From NCBI GenBank assembly GCA_002013415.1, contig MAEX01000012.1:1-64000 (forward strand): a stretch of 64,000 nucleotides of DNA, in the 5' to 3' direction. The position numbers were made by a program, and so were the translations under genes. Below are positions 25,398 through 33,012 of the stretch, piece after piece. Below the pieces are notes generated by a model that was not told the DNA's origin, ran no database searches, and saw only the letters and a list, made by a program, of their open reading frames with translations. The first letter of the stretch is position 1. Every line of letters begins with the position of its first letter. Source of the DNA: Mycobacterium sp. D16Q14. Lineage in GTDB: Bacteria > Actinomycetota > Actinomycetes > Mycobacteriales > Mycobacteriaceae.

Positions 25398-26399
25398 ATG
25401 ATCAGCAGACGTGGATTTTCCAAGGCGGCGCTGGCCGCCGCGGTCGGCGCAACCACCCTCGGGGCCTGCTCGAACGGCGCCAGTGTCGACACGACTCGAC
25501 CGCGCACACAGTTCCCGCCGCTCACACAGATTGACGCGGGACTGCTCAACGTCGGCTACGTCGATGAGGGGCCGGCCGACGGACAGCCGGTGATCCTGCT
25601 GCACGGCTGGCCCTATGACATTCATAGCTATCTCGATGTGGTGCCGTTGCTGACCGCCAAGGGATTTCGGGTTCTGGTGCCGTATCTGCGGGGGTATGGC
25701 AGCACCCGATTCAGGTCCACCGGCACTTTCCGCAACGGTCAACAAGCAGCGCTCGCCACCGATGTCATCGACTTCATGGATGCGCTGAAGATTCCGTCGG
25801 CCATCCTCGGTGGATTCGACTGGGGCGCCCGTAACGCCGATGTTGTCGCCGCTATCTGGCCTGAGCGGGTGAAAGCGCTGGTGGCGGTCAGCGGTTACAT
25901 CATCGTCAATCTGGAAGCCAACCAGCAGCCGCTGTCGCCGCAGGCGGAACTGGGCTGGTGGTACCAGTACTACTTCTCCACCGATCGTGGCGTGCGCGGC
26001 TACCGGCAGAACACCCGCGACTTCAACGAGCTCATCTGGCACAACGCCTCTCCGATGTGGCACTTCGATGACACCACCTACAACCGCTCGGCCGGGGCAT
26101 TCGACAACCCCGACCATGTCGACATCGTCATTCACAACTACCGCTGGCGACTCGGGCTGGCCAAAGGCGAGCCGCGCTATGACGCTATTGAGGCCAAACT
26201 GGCGGCCAAGCCGATCATCGGCGTGCCGGCCATCACGATCGGCAGCGATTTCGACGGGCCGGCCAAGGACGGGTCCACCTACCGGAAGATGTTCACCGGC
26301 AAGTACACCCACCGGATGCTCGACGGAATCGGCCACAACGTCCCGCAAGAAGCACCCAAGGATTTCGCCACCGCGATCATCGAGGCCAACGCCCTTTAG
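25398..26399 (+). CDS. Alpha/beta-hydrolase lipoprotein, epoxide hydrolase/dehalogenase-like
   Basis: 333 residues. The N-terminus has a twin-arginine motif (SRRGFSKAAL) plus lipobox LGAC, so the protein is probably Tat-exported and lipid-anchored. The hydrolase core shows HGWPYD (oxyanion), an Asp nucleophile at residue 141 (GGFDWGAR) and the catalytic His in GIGHNVPQ. An Asp rather than a Ser nucleophile points to epoxide hydrolase or haloalkane dehalogenase activity. The prophage remnant begins 65 bases downstream. Confidence 0.88.
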   Translation: MISRRGFSKAALAAAVGATTLGACSNGASVDTTRPRTQFPPLTQIDAGLLNVGYVDEGPADGQPVILLHGWPYDIHSYLDVVPLLTAKGFRVLVPYLRGYGSTRFRSTGTFRNGQQAALATDVIDFMDALKIPSAILGGFDWGARNADVVAAIWPERVKALVAVSGYIIVNLEANQQPLSPQAELGWWYQYYFSTDRGVRGYRQNTRDFNELIWHNASPMWHFDDTTYNRSAGAFDNPDHVDIVIHNYRWRLGLAKGEPRYDAIEAKLAAKPIIGVPAITIGSDFDGPAKDGSTYRKMFTGKYTHRMLDGIGHNVPQEAPKDFATAIIEANAL

Positions 26400-26456
26400 A
26401 CCTCCCCCCGAAGCCGCCCGCCTAGAATCACTGAGGAACAGGCGAACAGGTAGGGA

Positions 26457-26501
26457 ATGAACTCACTCGGAATGTCGAAGGTCTATCGTTTACATCCATG
26501 A
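26457..26501 (+). pseudogene. Left stub: original 5' end of the Hsp70-like gene
   Basis: AGGTAGGGA precedes ATG AAC TCA CTC GGA ATG TCG, encoding MNSLGMS; after the 15-bp repeat the frame runs into element DNA and stops at 26501. The intact gene at 30965 begins MVALGMS. So the true host start and ribosome-binding site stayed on the left, while the downstream gene has a start supplied by the element. The stub stop overlaps the integrase ATG (ATGA). Confidence 0.7.
26464..26478 (+). repeat. Left attachment site (attL) core
   Basis: CACTCGGAATGTCGA, identical to 30972-30986. It lies 20 bases before the integrase start, the usual position of an attachment site for phage serine integrases. Confidence 0.75.
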
Positions 26502-26710
26502 AAGACCAGGCCAGACGAGCTTTGATAGTCGTGCGGCTAAGCCACGTCACCGACTCCACGACCAGCCCGGTACGGCAGCCGGCAGGCCACAGCTGGTACC
26601 GCCCACAACACGGGTGCAGTACTGAATACCAAGAACAGCAGTACGTCCGACGGTTCGGTGTCGCAGTCCTCGGGTGGTTCAGGCCAGAACTACGCAGGTG
26701 CCACCGTTAA
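26498..26710 (+). pseudogene. Serine integrase N-terminal fragment fused to unrelated tail
   Basis: MKDQARRALIVVRLSHVTDS followed by TTSPVRQ matches the first strand of mycobacteriophage serine integrases, including the catalytic Ser in the RLS motif. After about 27 residues homology stops. A different frame then reads a Ser/Gly/Thr-rich end (SSGGSGQNYAGATVKIRN, stop at 26722), the likely C-terminus of another phage protein. A large internal deletion joined the two. The fragment cannot recombine DNA. Confidence 0.75.
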
Positions 26711-26719
26711 GATACGCAA

Positions 26720-26935
26720 TTAGCGGTAGTTCTCTGAACTAACGCGGTAGACCGTTCCGGTATCGGGATCTGGCCAGTTGCAGGGCATCCCGTTGGTATT
26801 CCCATCCTCGTACTCACACGTAGGTAGTGATTGTGCATCTGCGTGTGGGTGCGTGGCGGGTACTGCGTACACACCTAGGGCCACCGTGAGGGTGGACAAC
26901 GTAGTGAGTGTGAATCTGACTGCGGTGGTGGACAT
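26720..26935 (-). CDS. Small secreted phage-type protein
   Basis: 71 residues from ATG 26935. A hydrophobic signal segment (RFTLTTLSTLTVALGVYAVP) is followed by a short mature part LPTCEYEDGNTNGMPCNWPD with two cysteines and the DPDTGTVYRVSSENYR end. Small exported Cys-containing proteins of this form are common in mycobacteriophages and prophages; function is unknown. There is no strong ribosome-binding sequence. Confidence 0.5.
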   Translation of the reverse strand: MSTTAVRFTLTTLSTLTVALGVYAVPATHPHADAQSLPTCEYEDGNTNGMPCNWPDPDTGTVYRVSSENYR

Positions 26936-27171
26936 GTCACTCAGTGCACGTGAGAAGCACTGGAGTGCAACATGATTCGAGACCCAGGGGGGACACCCCT
27001 CCCCCCGGGTAGCAGGATCGGGAGGTAATCCCGAATCGACATCCGATGCCCCGGCATGCGCTGGTTTTTCCAATCGGACAACGATTCCACTTTCCGCAGG
27101 TAAACCGGTGAATCTGACTCATACGCCGAAACATAATCCCAGGTCAGAAATGGCTAGAAACGAGGTAGAAC

Positions 27172-27564
27172 ATGCCTGAAACAGACGAAAAGCCCCCTAT
27201 CCCGAAACATCCGCCTGGTCTTCGGGCTCGCGGTAAGCGCTTCTGGGAAGAGCTTCACGCCACCGGGCACTTCCGTGGCTGCCCGGAGACTGAGTTGGTC
27301 GCCGAGGAAGCCTGCTATCTAGCCGATGAGGTAGCGCGTCAACGTCAGCTGATTCGCAAGGCAGGGAAGGACACCCCCATCAAGGGTTACAACGGCCAGA
27401 TGGTCTCCATCCCGGAAATCGCTGATCTGCAACCTAATCAACAACTGCTGCTGTCGATGCTCAAGTCGCTACGGATGCCTGAGGACGAAGCGGAGAAGCT
27501 GACACCTAGTCAGATAGGCACCCTCGGGGCCCAGGCCAGGTGGAAGCGAGGCGGCAACGGATGA
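27172..27564 (+). CDS. Phage terminase small subunit
   Basis: 130 residues resembling small terminase subunits of actinophages: PPGLRARGKRFWEELHATGH, then a helical LVAEEACYLADEVARQRQLI segment and the C-terminal IGTLGAQARWKRG. The small subunit recognises phage DNA and recruits the large ATPase/nuclease subunit, which is absent here. It is preceded by GAGGTAG and overlaps the next small gene by ATGA. Confidence 0.75.
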   Translation: MPETDEKPPIPKHPPGLRARGKRFWEELHATGHFRGCPETELVAEEACYLADEVARQRQLIRKAGKDTPIKGYNGQMVSIPEIADLQPNQQLLLSMLKSLRMPEDEAEKLTPSQIGTLGAQARWKRGGNG

Positions 27565-27743
27565 GAGCGCCGAGACGATGGAATTCCAATCAGGACAATA
27601 CTGTCGAAGATTCGGGGCCAACTATGGCTGACCACTTTCGCTACGAACTCACGACCACGGTTGAGTATCGGGCGGCGGTGACGTTCGAGCAGTGGCTCGA
27701 AGAGCGGGCGGCTACCGAACAATCCACTGGAGCAGATCGCTGA
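27561..27743 (+). CDS. Short phage-type hypothetical protein
   Basis: 60 residues from ATG 27561, which overlaps the terminase gene by ATGA; an internal ATG at 27624 (MADHFRYELTTTVEYRAAVT) is an alternative start. It is acidic with no membrane helix, and unrecognised. Its position is right after the small terminase, where the large subunit would normally follow, so the deletion endpoint is probably close. Confidence 0.5.
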   Translation: MRAPRRWNSNQDNTVEDSGPTMADHFRYELTTTVEYRAAVTFEQWLEERAATEQSTGADR

Positions 27744-27816
27744 TCATCAGCACGGTGCTGGTGGTCAAGAGCCCCACTTGAATGAGGAACGACGGCTCGA
27801 TTCGAAACCGGGGCAT
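27712..27816 (-). CDS. 34-residue membrane protein in the prophage remnant
   Basis: A short ORF reading MPRFRIEPSFLIQVGLLTTS then TVLMISDLLQWIVR: one hydrophobic helix between charged ends. GAAAGG lies 6 bases before the ATG. It is antisense to the last 32 bases of the previous ORF. Small one-helix proteins of this size are frequent in actinophage genomes. Function is unknown. Confidence 0.5.
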   Translation of the reverse strand: MPRFRIEPSFLIQVGLLTTSTVLMISDLLQWIVR

Positions 27817-27922
27817 GTGCGGCCTTTCAATTGTGGCACTTAATGTTTGAGTGCCCCACGCGGTCTATCCGCTCTGGTTTCGATAGTCTATCGAAACCCG
27901 TCTTGCATCATGTGGGTGGAAA

Positions 27923-28750
27923 TCAATCGGCAAGTTTGGGAAGTTCCGGGACCGATGCATAGGCGGCAAGGACCGCGTCCATTCGCACTCGCGAGATCCG
28001 CTTGCAGTCCGCAAGGTTCTTGCTGCGCCGGTCAAGCGCCGATACCAGCTCGTCGAGCACCACGATCGTCTTAGTCAAGGCGCGGATAGCATTTTCATGC
28101 CTGAATGCGGAGAAGTGCCAGTCGATGTTGACTTGAGCATCCTCCCGAAAGGCGGGTGGCCTGAACTCGGAAGCCATGTGCGCCGCCCAATCCCGATAGA
28201 CGAAGACTCTGGATACGCAGTCTTTCAACGGTTTGTATTCCGCTACGGTCAAGCGCAGATGTTGACGGATCGTCTCGGTAATACGGCGTTTCCGTGAAGT
28301 GCCCTTATCAATCCACGTCTGTTCATCCGGGTGCGCTCCGTACCGTGCTTTAACCACACCGTAGAACCCGTCCATGGCGAACGCAGATCCCGTGATCGCC
28401 CGCATGCTGGCGCGGAGTTCCTGAATCATTCGACGATCTATCTCTGCCTCGATCACCGCTTTGTCGGCGGTATCCGCAAGGGTCGCCGTAAGTTCGGGTA
28501 TCGGCTTCGCGACTTTGCACGCGTAGGCGGTCGCCTCGACAGCGTCCTCAAGCCAGTACGACCACATGTCCGTCCGCATCTCAATCTGTGGCGTGCTCAC
28601 AGTGTTCTTTTGCAAGTCGAACGATATGTTCTTGATGCGCGTCTCGCTACCGATTCGTAAGCCACGCCCGGACAGAACGTTCTGCGCAGCTTCGATCACA
28701 CGGGGGTCATCCCCGTCTAAGACCTCGTCTCCGCCGCTGCACTTGTCCAT
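27923..28750 (-). CDS. Hypothetical accessory protein
   Basis: 275 residues, mostly helical, no signal peptide or membrane helix. Visible features: an acidic start (GGDEVLDGDDPRVIEAAQNV), WSYWLEDAVEATAYACKVAK, RRMIQELRASMRAITGSAFA MDGFYG, and a C-terminal coiled-coil-like region. The AT-richer composition compared with flanking core genes fits acquired DNA. It is probably phage cargo; I cannot assign a role such as immunity or defence. Confidence 0.6.
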   Translation of the reverse strand: MDKCSGGDEVLDGDDPRVIEAAQNVLSGRGLRIGSETRIKNISFDLQKNTVSTPQIEMRTDMWSYWLEDAVEATAYACKVAKPIPELTATLADTADKAVIEAEIDRRMIQELRASMRAITGSAFAMDGFYGVVKARYGAHPDEQTWIDKGTSRKRRITETIRQHLRLTVAEYKPLKDCVSRVFVYRDWAAHMASEFRPPAFREDAQVNIDWHFSAFRHENAIRALTKTIVVLDELVSALDRRSKNLADCKRISRVRMDAVLAAYASVPELPKLAD

Positions 28751-28848
28751 GATCGTTCCTATCTAGGTCTGAGATGTGGGTAGTTCCTCATCTCGATCAA
28801 GAATAGGAAGAATCCGTAGTCAGTCGGGCTGACCTGCGAAAACAATAC

Positions 28849-29295
28849 TTACTGCGGCTTGTTCAGGCCCCATTGCACGTATGCCTTCCCAGACTCACAG
28901 TCGGGTGTGACCGTAATCGATCGATGCGCGCGCTTAGCGGTGCCGAGGTACGGGATCTCGTCTCCCGCGATCCAGCTGGTCAGCTTCACCCCGGTTCGGG
29001 CAACGGGTAGACACATCGCCGGAACTACGTACTCGGTGGGGTACGGAACCTCTTCGAACTGGTCCAACGGGTACTTGCTTGCATACTCTCGCCATTGATC
29101 ATTCGGCATGAGGAATTGAATGCGGTATGGGTCGATCTCCGCGATGACGCTGCTGGCCGATCCTGGGACCTCTACCTTCAGTGCGTCTTTGGCACTCATG
29201 GGGTCATTGCCCTCTTTGTGATCAGTCCAGCCAGTCCCGCAGCCGCCGAGAAGTAGCGCGCAGGCGGTCAGGATTCCTATGCGGCGGTTGGTCAT
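28849..29295 (-). CDS. Lipoprotein, candidate immunity partner
   Basis: 148 residues with lipobox LLGGC at about residue 18 and two later Cys. The middle (EIDPYRIQFLMPNDQWREYA) and the end (RSITVTPDCESGKAYVQWGL) match nothing I know. The ATG overlaps the stop of the WXG-domain protein (ATGA), so it is coupled to it. In polymorphic toxin loci the gene directly downstream of the toxin usually encodes its immunity protein; a membrane-anchored lipoprotein would suit a toxin acting outside the cytoplasm. That is inference. Confidence 0.65.
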   Translation of the reverse strand: MTNRRIGILTACALLLGGCGTGWTDHKEGNDPMSAKDALKVEVPGSASSVIAEIDPYRIQFLMPNDQWREYASKYPLDQFEEVPYPTEYVVPAMCLPVARTGVKLTSWIAGDEIPYLGTAKRAHRSITVTPDCESGKAYVQWGLNKPQ

Positions 29296-30482
29296 GGCCA
29301 GGTGCTCCGTTGTGGGCTAGAGGTGCCGAACGTCTCGAAGTTCTGCGCCCACCCTGCGCGGTGCAAATTGTTCAGGTCCGATGGTTGCGGCCATGGGCTC
29401 TTGTCTGTGGTCTCGAAATTGAAGTAGTCGTAGATGCTGGTTTGTGTTGACACGCCGTAGGTTCCGTTGCCGTTCGGCATGGCCACACCGCTTGTCTGGT
29501 AGCTGAACGAGCCTAAAGCGGCGAACCAATCCGTGTTCTTAGACCAGTCCGGGCGCGCAGGATTACCGTCTGCCGAACCGTAGCCGCTCTGGAACGCAAC
29601 TGGCCCTTCGTATCCGGGCGGCATTGCTCGCATCGCAGCGTCCAAGTTGGTCCGTGCCATCGCATCAGAGCCTTGCTTGAACCACGACATGTCGTGAAGC
29701 ATGTTGTCCACCGGCACCGTCGCAGGCTTACCGGAACCATCAAGAAAGTGCTGGAGAAGATCGGGAGCGTACTGCTGTCCTGTCGCCCGCGCACCACCCA
29801 CGAGACCTTCGGCCCATGCACGCGTGGCCTGCAATCCGGCCTTGTCCAAGAAGCCTGGTTTGTCGATGCCGTACTGATCCGGCCCCGAACCATCCTTGCT
29901 TGCATTGTCTTTCGGAAAGGACGGCGGTGTTGGATGATCCGGTATCTGCGGCACAAACGGACGATCTGAATCCTTCTCGCCCCGAAGCGCGTTCGTCGCC
30001 TGCCAGTCGTACTGCTGTCCCGCTACATCGGCTGTTGCCAGTAACGCACGCAACGAGTGCTCGAACTCTGCACGGCGAGTTTCTGCCGCTTCGATTTCTT
30101 TAGGTGTTTTGAGTGTCGCCTTATATTCGGACTTCAAGGTGACACCACCGTCGTCCGCGATGTTGAACATCTGTTGGATGGCGGGATCGTCCACGCGTTT
30201 GAGAAGCTCGTCGCGGAGTAGGCCCATCTGTTGGGCACCCTTATCGAGAACAGCGGCGGCATCGTTCCAACGTTGCTTGCGCTTAAAGAACTCTTCTCCG
30301 TGGTCTTTGACCTTGACCGCGTAGCTGTCTCGGGCTTCACCATCCCAGTTGGTCGATACGCCCTCCATGCCGTTGATCACCGTCAACGCATGCTCATCGA
30401 GTTGAGAAGCCCCATTACGCAAGCCAGTAGCGGTGTCGCTCAGATCGCTGAGACGCCAGCTACGGACCTGTGAGATCTTCAC
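29292..30482 (-). CDS. WXG100-like protein with C-terminal effector-like domain
   Basis: 396 residues. The first ~100 form a WXG100-type helical hairpin with the turn motif TNWDGEARDSY. A linker rich in Asp/Pro follows (FVPQIPDHPTPPSFPKDNAS), then an alpha/beta C-terminal domain of about 120 residues (DWFAALGSFSYQTSGVAMPN, SIYDYFNFETTDKSPWPQ, LNNLHRAGWAQNFETFGTS). The domain order (type VII secretion signal, linker, unique C-terminus) is that of ESX-secreted polymorphic toxins, reported on M. abscessus prophages. GTG 30482 overlaps the previous stop. Confidence 0.7.
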   Translation of the reverse strand: MKISQVRSWRLSDLSDTATGLRNGASQLDEHALTVINGMEGVSTNWDGEARDSYAVKVKDHGEEFFKRKQRWNDAAAVLDKGAQQMGLLRDELLKRVDDPAIQQMFNIADDGGVTLKSEYKATLKTPKEIEAAETRRAEFEHSLRALLATADVAGQQYDWQATNALRGEKDSDRPFVPQIPDHPTPPSFPKDNASKDGSGPDQYGIDKPGFLDKAGLQATRAWAEGLVGGARATGQQYAPDLLQHFLDGSGKPATVPVDNMLHDMSWFKQGSDAMARTNLDAAMRAMPPGYEGPVAFQSGYGSADGNPARPDWSKNTDWFAALGSFSYQTSGVAMPNGNGTYGVSTQTSIYDYFNFETTDKSPWPQPSDLNNLHRAGWAQNFETFGTSSPQRSTWP

Positions 30483-30778
30483 AGCTGCTTACCGGTGTCA
30501 TCGAGCCGTGACGCATTAGTCGACTCGGTACGTCGGAACTCTTCGGCTGCATGTTTCAGCTCGTCTACCAAACCATCCAGACGCCGTGCGTGGTTTGTGA
30601 CGTGGTCTTGCTGCTCAAATGCGTGCGCGCGAAGACCAGACATGAGGGCGGTGCCCTCGCAGGCTCCGGCCCCCTGCAATAGAACCGAATCCATCCGTAG
30701 AGCGGCTAGCTTGTCACTGACGTGCCACACCGTCTTAGCGAAACCGTCAACGTCGTCAGGATCGACGCTCAGCCCCAT
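30479..30778 (-). CDS. EspC/WXG100-like small type VII secretion partner
   Basis: 99 residues, all helical: GLSVDPDDVDGFAKTVWHVS, RLDGLVDELKHAAEEFRRTE. This matches the EspC (DUF2580) type of ESX-associated proteins, which pair with a larger WXG partner for export. GGGAGGG lies 5 bases before the ATG. The stop overlaps the next gene's GTG, so three genes are translationally coupled (partner, effector, lipoprotein). Confidence 0.75.
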   Translation of the reverse strand: MGLSVDPDDVDGFAKTVWHVSDKLAALRMDSVLLQGAGACEGTALMSGLRAHAFEQQDHVTNHARRLDGLVDELKHAAEEFRRTESTNASRLDDTGKQL

Positions 30779-30846
30779 GGAACCCTCCCCGGCAGCGAAT
30801 CTGCGTTAGCCAACAATCCTACCTGTGTGAGTTAGCCATCACGCCA

Positions 30847-30879
30847 GGCAGGCGCTCAGCATTGAACCGAGCGCCTGCC
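30847..30879. terminator. 11-bp hairpin between divergent genes
   Basis: GGCAGGCGCTC and GAGCGCCTGCC pair perfectly around AGCATTGAACC. No T-run follows on either side. It lies inside the right end of the prophage remnant, between two genes transcribed away from it, so it does not end any present gene. It may be a leftover phage terminator or a leader structure of the Hsp70-like gene. Confidence 0.5.
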
Positions 30880-30964
30880 GCAGGTGGCTATTTAGGCGTA
30901 TTCGGCGCGTCGCGCACCCCGCTACCCTGTCTTGGGACTTCGGTAGATCAGTCAGGAGATGTAA

Positions 30965-32377
30965 ATGGTTGCACTCGGAATGTCGATCGGGGCTACACAG
31001 CTGGTCGCCACCGACGGCAACCCTAACGGCGTCCCCGTCGTGCGGACCTCGATGCTCACGCTCCACGAGGATCGGCCCTCGGAGGTCGGTATCCCGAAGG
31101 AACCTGGCCTGGCCCTCACCGGATTCGTCGATCGCGTCGGTGACCCAGTCGGAATCGTCGGAGCCGACGGATCCGTGCACAGTGCCGATTGGGTCATGGC
31201 CGAAGCCATCCGGGTCATGATCGCCGACGCGGCGGTGGTGGCGAACGTCGACGCTCCCCCGGCACTCGCAGCTGCCGTGCCAGCCCATTGGGGCGCGCAC
31301 TCCATCGCCGCGTTGCGCGCCGCCATTGACAAGGTGCCTGCCCTGGCGCCCGGCGGCACCCCGATGAAGCTGGTGCCCGACGCACGCGCCGCACTGGAGA
31401 GCGCGCGCGATCGCCTCCCCACTCATGGTGTCGTCATTGTCTGCGATTTCGGCGGAACCGGCACCAGCATCACGCTCGCCGACGCCGCACATAACTTCGA
31501 GCCCATCGGCCAGACTGTCCGCCATCGCGACTTCTCGGGGCAGCGCATTGACCAGGAGCTCTTGACTCGGGTTCTTGCCGGCCTCAACCAGGACCCGGAC
31601 GGAACGGCATCCTTGGGCGCCTTGACGCGCCTGCGTGATCGCTGCCGCGCGGCGAAGGAACATTTGTCGACCGACACGACGACCGTGGTTCCCGTTGAGC
31701 TGCCCGGCCTCACCTCCGATGTGCGGCTTACGCGCAGTGAGCTCGAAGACTGGATTCGGGAACCGCTGGCCGCGCTGATCGCCGGCGTTCAACAAACCTT
31801 GGAACGCAACAACATTCCTTCCGCCGGGGTTAGTGCCGTCCTTACCGTCGGCGGTGGTTCCGGCATCCCCCTTGTCACCCAACAGCTTTCCGAACGCTTA
31901 CGCTGCCCAATCATCGCCGCACCGCAGCCTCAGCTCGCCGCTGCGTTCGGGGCTGCCGTCATGGCCGGTCAACCAGAGGAAACGCCGTCCCCGGCAGCAA
32001 CCATGATGCGGCCGGTACCCGCGGGTGAGGAAACCGCCAAGAGTCCCGCATCAAAACCCATAGACACCGTCGAATCCGACCGGTTGGCCTGGTCAGAAGG
32101 CGACACCTCCCCGGAATTGCAGGAGTACCAGGACTACTCGACTCCCGTCACCGCTGCCCGACCGGAGGTGACGTTCAGCCCCGGACCGGGCGACTACCGT
32201 GACACCGACCGGATGCGTTGGTTCCAGCGACCGTTCCTCTGGTTCGTTGCCGCGGCAGTGTTCTCCGGGGCCATATTTACCGCGCTGTTCATCGCGTGGC
32301 AGGACCGCGACGATGCTCCGTCTCCGAGCAACCGGACATCAACCACGACGACAGTGACGACCTCGCCGCACCCCTAG
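30965..32377 (+). CDS. Hsp70-like protein with C-terminal membrane anchor
   Basis: 470 residues. The N-terminal ~330 residues have an actin/Hsp70 ATPase fold: phosphate loop CDFGGTGTSITLADAAHN, FSGQRIDQELL, and adenosine motif AVLTVGGGSGIPLVTQQLSE. There is no peptide-binding domain. Instead a disordered Pro/Glu/Ser linker leads to one membrane helix (PFLWFVAAAVFSGAIFTALF) and a Thr/Ser tail outside. Its first codons are supplied by the prophage remnant: AGGAG at 30953 and ATG GTT GCA replace the host start left at 26457. A terminator follows. Confidence 0.82.
   Translation: MVALGMSIGATQLVATDGNPNGVPVVRTSMLTLHEDRPSEVGIPKEPGLALTGFVDRVGDPVGIVGADGSVHSADWVMAEAIRVMIADAAVVANVDAPPALAAAVPAHWGAHSIAALRAAIDKVPALAPGGTPMKLVPDARAALESARDRLPTHGVVIVCDFGGTGTSITLADAAHNFEPIGQTVRHRDFSGQRIDQELLTRVLAGLNQDPDGTASLGALTRLRDRCRAAKEHLSTDTTTVVPVELPGLTSDVRLTRSELEDWIREPLAALIAGVQQTLERNNIPSAGVSAVLTVGGGSGIPLVTQQLSERLRCPIIAAPQPQLAAAFGAAVMAGQPEETPSPAATMMRPVPAGEETAKSPASKPIDTVESDRLAWSEGDTSPELQEYQDYSTPVTAARPEVTFSPGPGDYRDTDRMRWFQRPFLWFVAAAVFSGAIFTALFIAWQDRDDAPSPSNRTSTTTTVTTSPHP
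30972..30986 (+). repeat. Right attachment site (attR) core
   Basis: CACTCGGAATGTCGA, the same 15 bases as at 26464. Here it encodes part of ALGMS in the Hsp70-like gene, eight bases after the start codon begins. Confidence 0.75.
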
Positions 32378-32465
32378 TCTTCGTGAATCCTGTTTTAGGC
32401 CAGCGATTCTGGGGGGTATTCCGAGCCTCGCGGCATGCACCGGTGTGAGCCATAAAGGAAGAGCC

Positions 32466-32492
32466 GGAAGGCGCGATGCGCCTTCCTTTTTT
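32466..32492 (+). terminator. Intrinsic terminator after the Hsp70-like gene
   Basis: GGAAGGCGC and GCGCCTTCC form a 9-bp stem with loop GAT, followed by TTTTTT. It lies about 90 bases after the stop codon at 32377. Confidence 0.9.
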
Positions 32493-32540
32493 CGTGTCAG
32501 CACTGTTGGATGTCGGGATGATGTTGTTCACGGAGAGGAC

Positions 32541-33010
32541 ATGACCGGCGCCAGACGATTCTGGATCGCGCTCGTGGCGGGGTTGATGGCCGGCGCGTTG
32601 ACATGGACGACGAGCTCGGCGACCTGGCAATGCTGCTGGTTCTGGTCGCCAGCCTGTCCGCAATCGGGATGCTTCTGATCTCGGCCAACGAGGAGGACAG
32701 GGGCGCCCACGCAGGGCTATGCATCTGACGGTGTGGGCGATGCTGCACACGATCTACGCCGCTCGATACGCGCGGGATCTATTACCAGGGCGCCGGCGGC
32801 GGCATCGACTTCAACTCCGACGTCCCGCCTCGCTACGTCGACTTCTACTACTTCTCCTTCAATCTCGGCATGACTTACCAGGTCTCCGATACCGCTGTCA
32901 CGGAGTCCCATATCCGCGACGTGGTGTTGAAGCATTGCCTTTTCAGTTATATCTACGGCACGGTGATCGTCGCGTGCACCATCAACCTGGTCATCAATCT
33001 CGTTGGCTAG
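32541..33010 (+). pseudogene. Relic of a DUF1345 membrane protein
   Basis: Fragments of a DUF1345 protein lie in at least three frames. The start is MTGARRFWIALVAGLMAGAL; then comes DDELGDLAMLLVLVASLSAI in another frame, [18 protein letters not shown], and finally [20 protein letters not shown] with [12 protein letters not shown] and [20 protein letters not shown]. The last two segments match the conserved YYxxxGGIDFN and GMTxQVSD motifs of the family. A middle helix pair is missing and at least two frameshifts are present. Confidence 0.8.
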
Positions 33011-33012
33011 GT

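Larger units (their letters stand above)
26464..30986. mobile_element. Prophage remnant, about 4.5 kb
   Basis: The element is bounded by direct repeats CACTCGGAATGTCGA at 26464-26478 and 30972-30986. Inside are the first codons of a serine integrase, a small terminase subunit, several short phage-type genes and a type VII secretion-like three-gene cassette near the right end. Structural, lysis and replication genes are missing, so it is a deleted prophage. The attachment core lies in codons 3-8 of an Hsp70-like gene. Confidence 0.82.
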
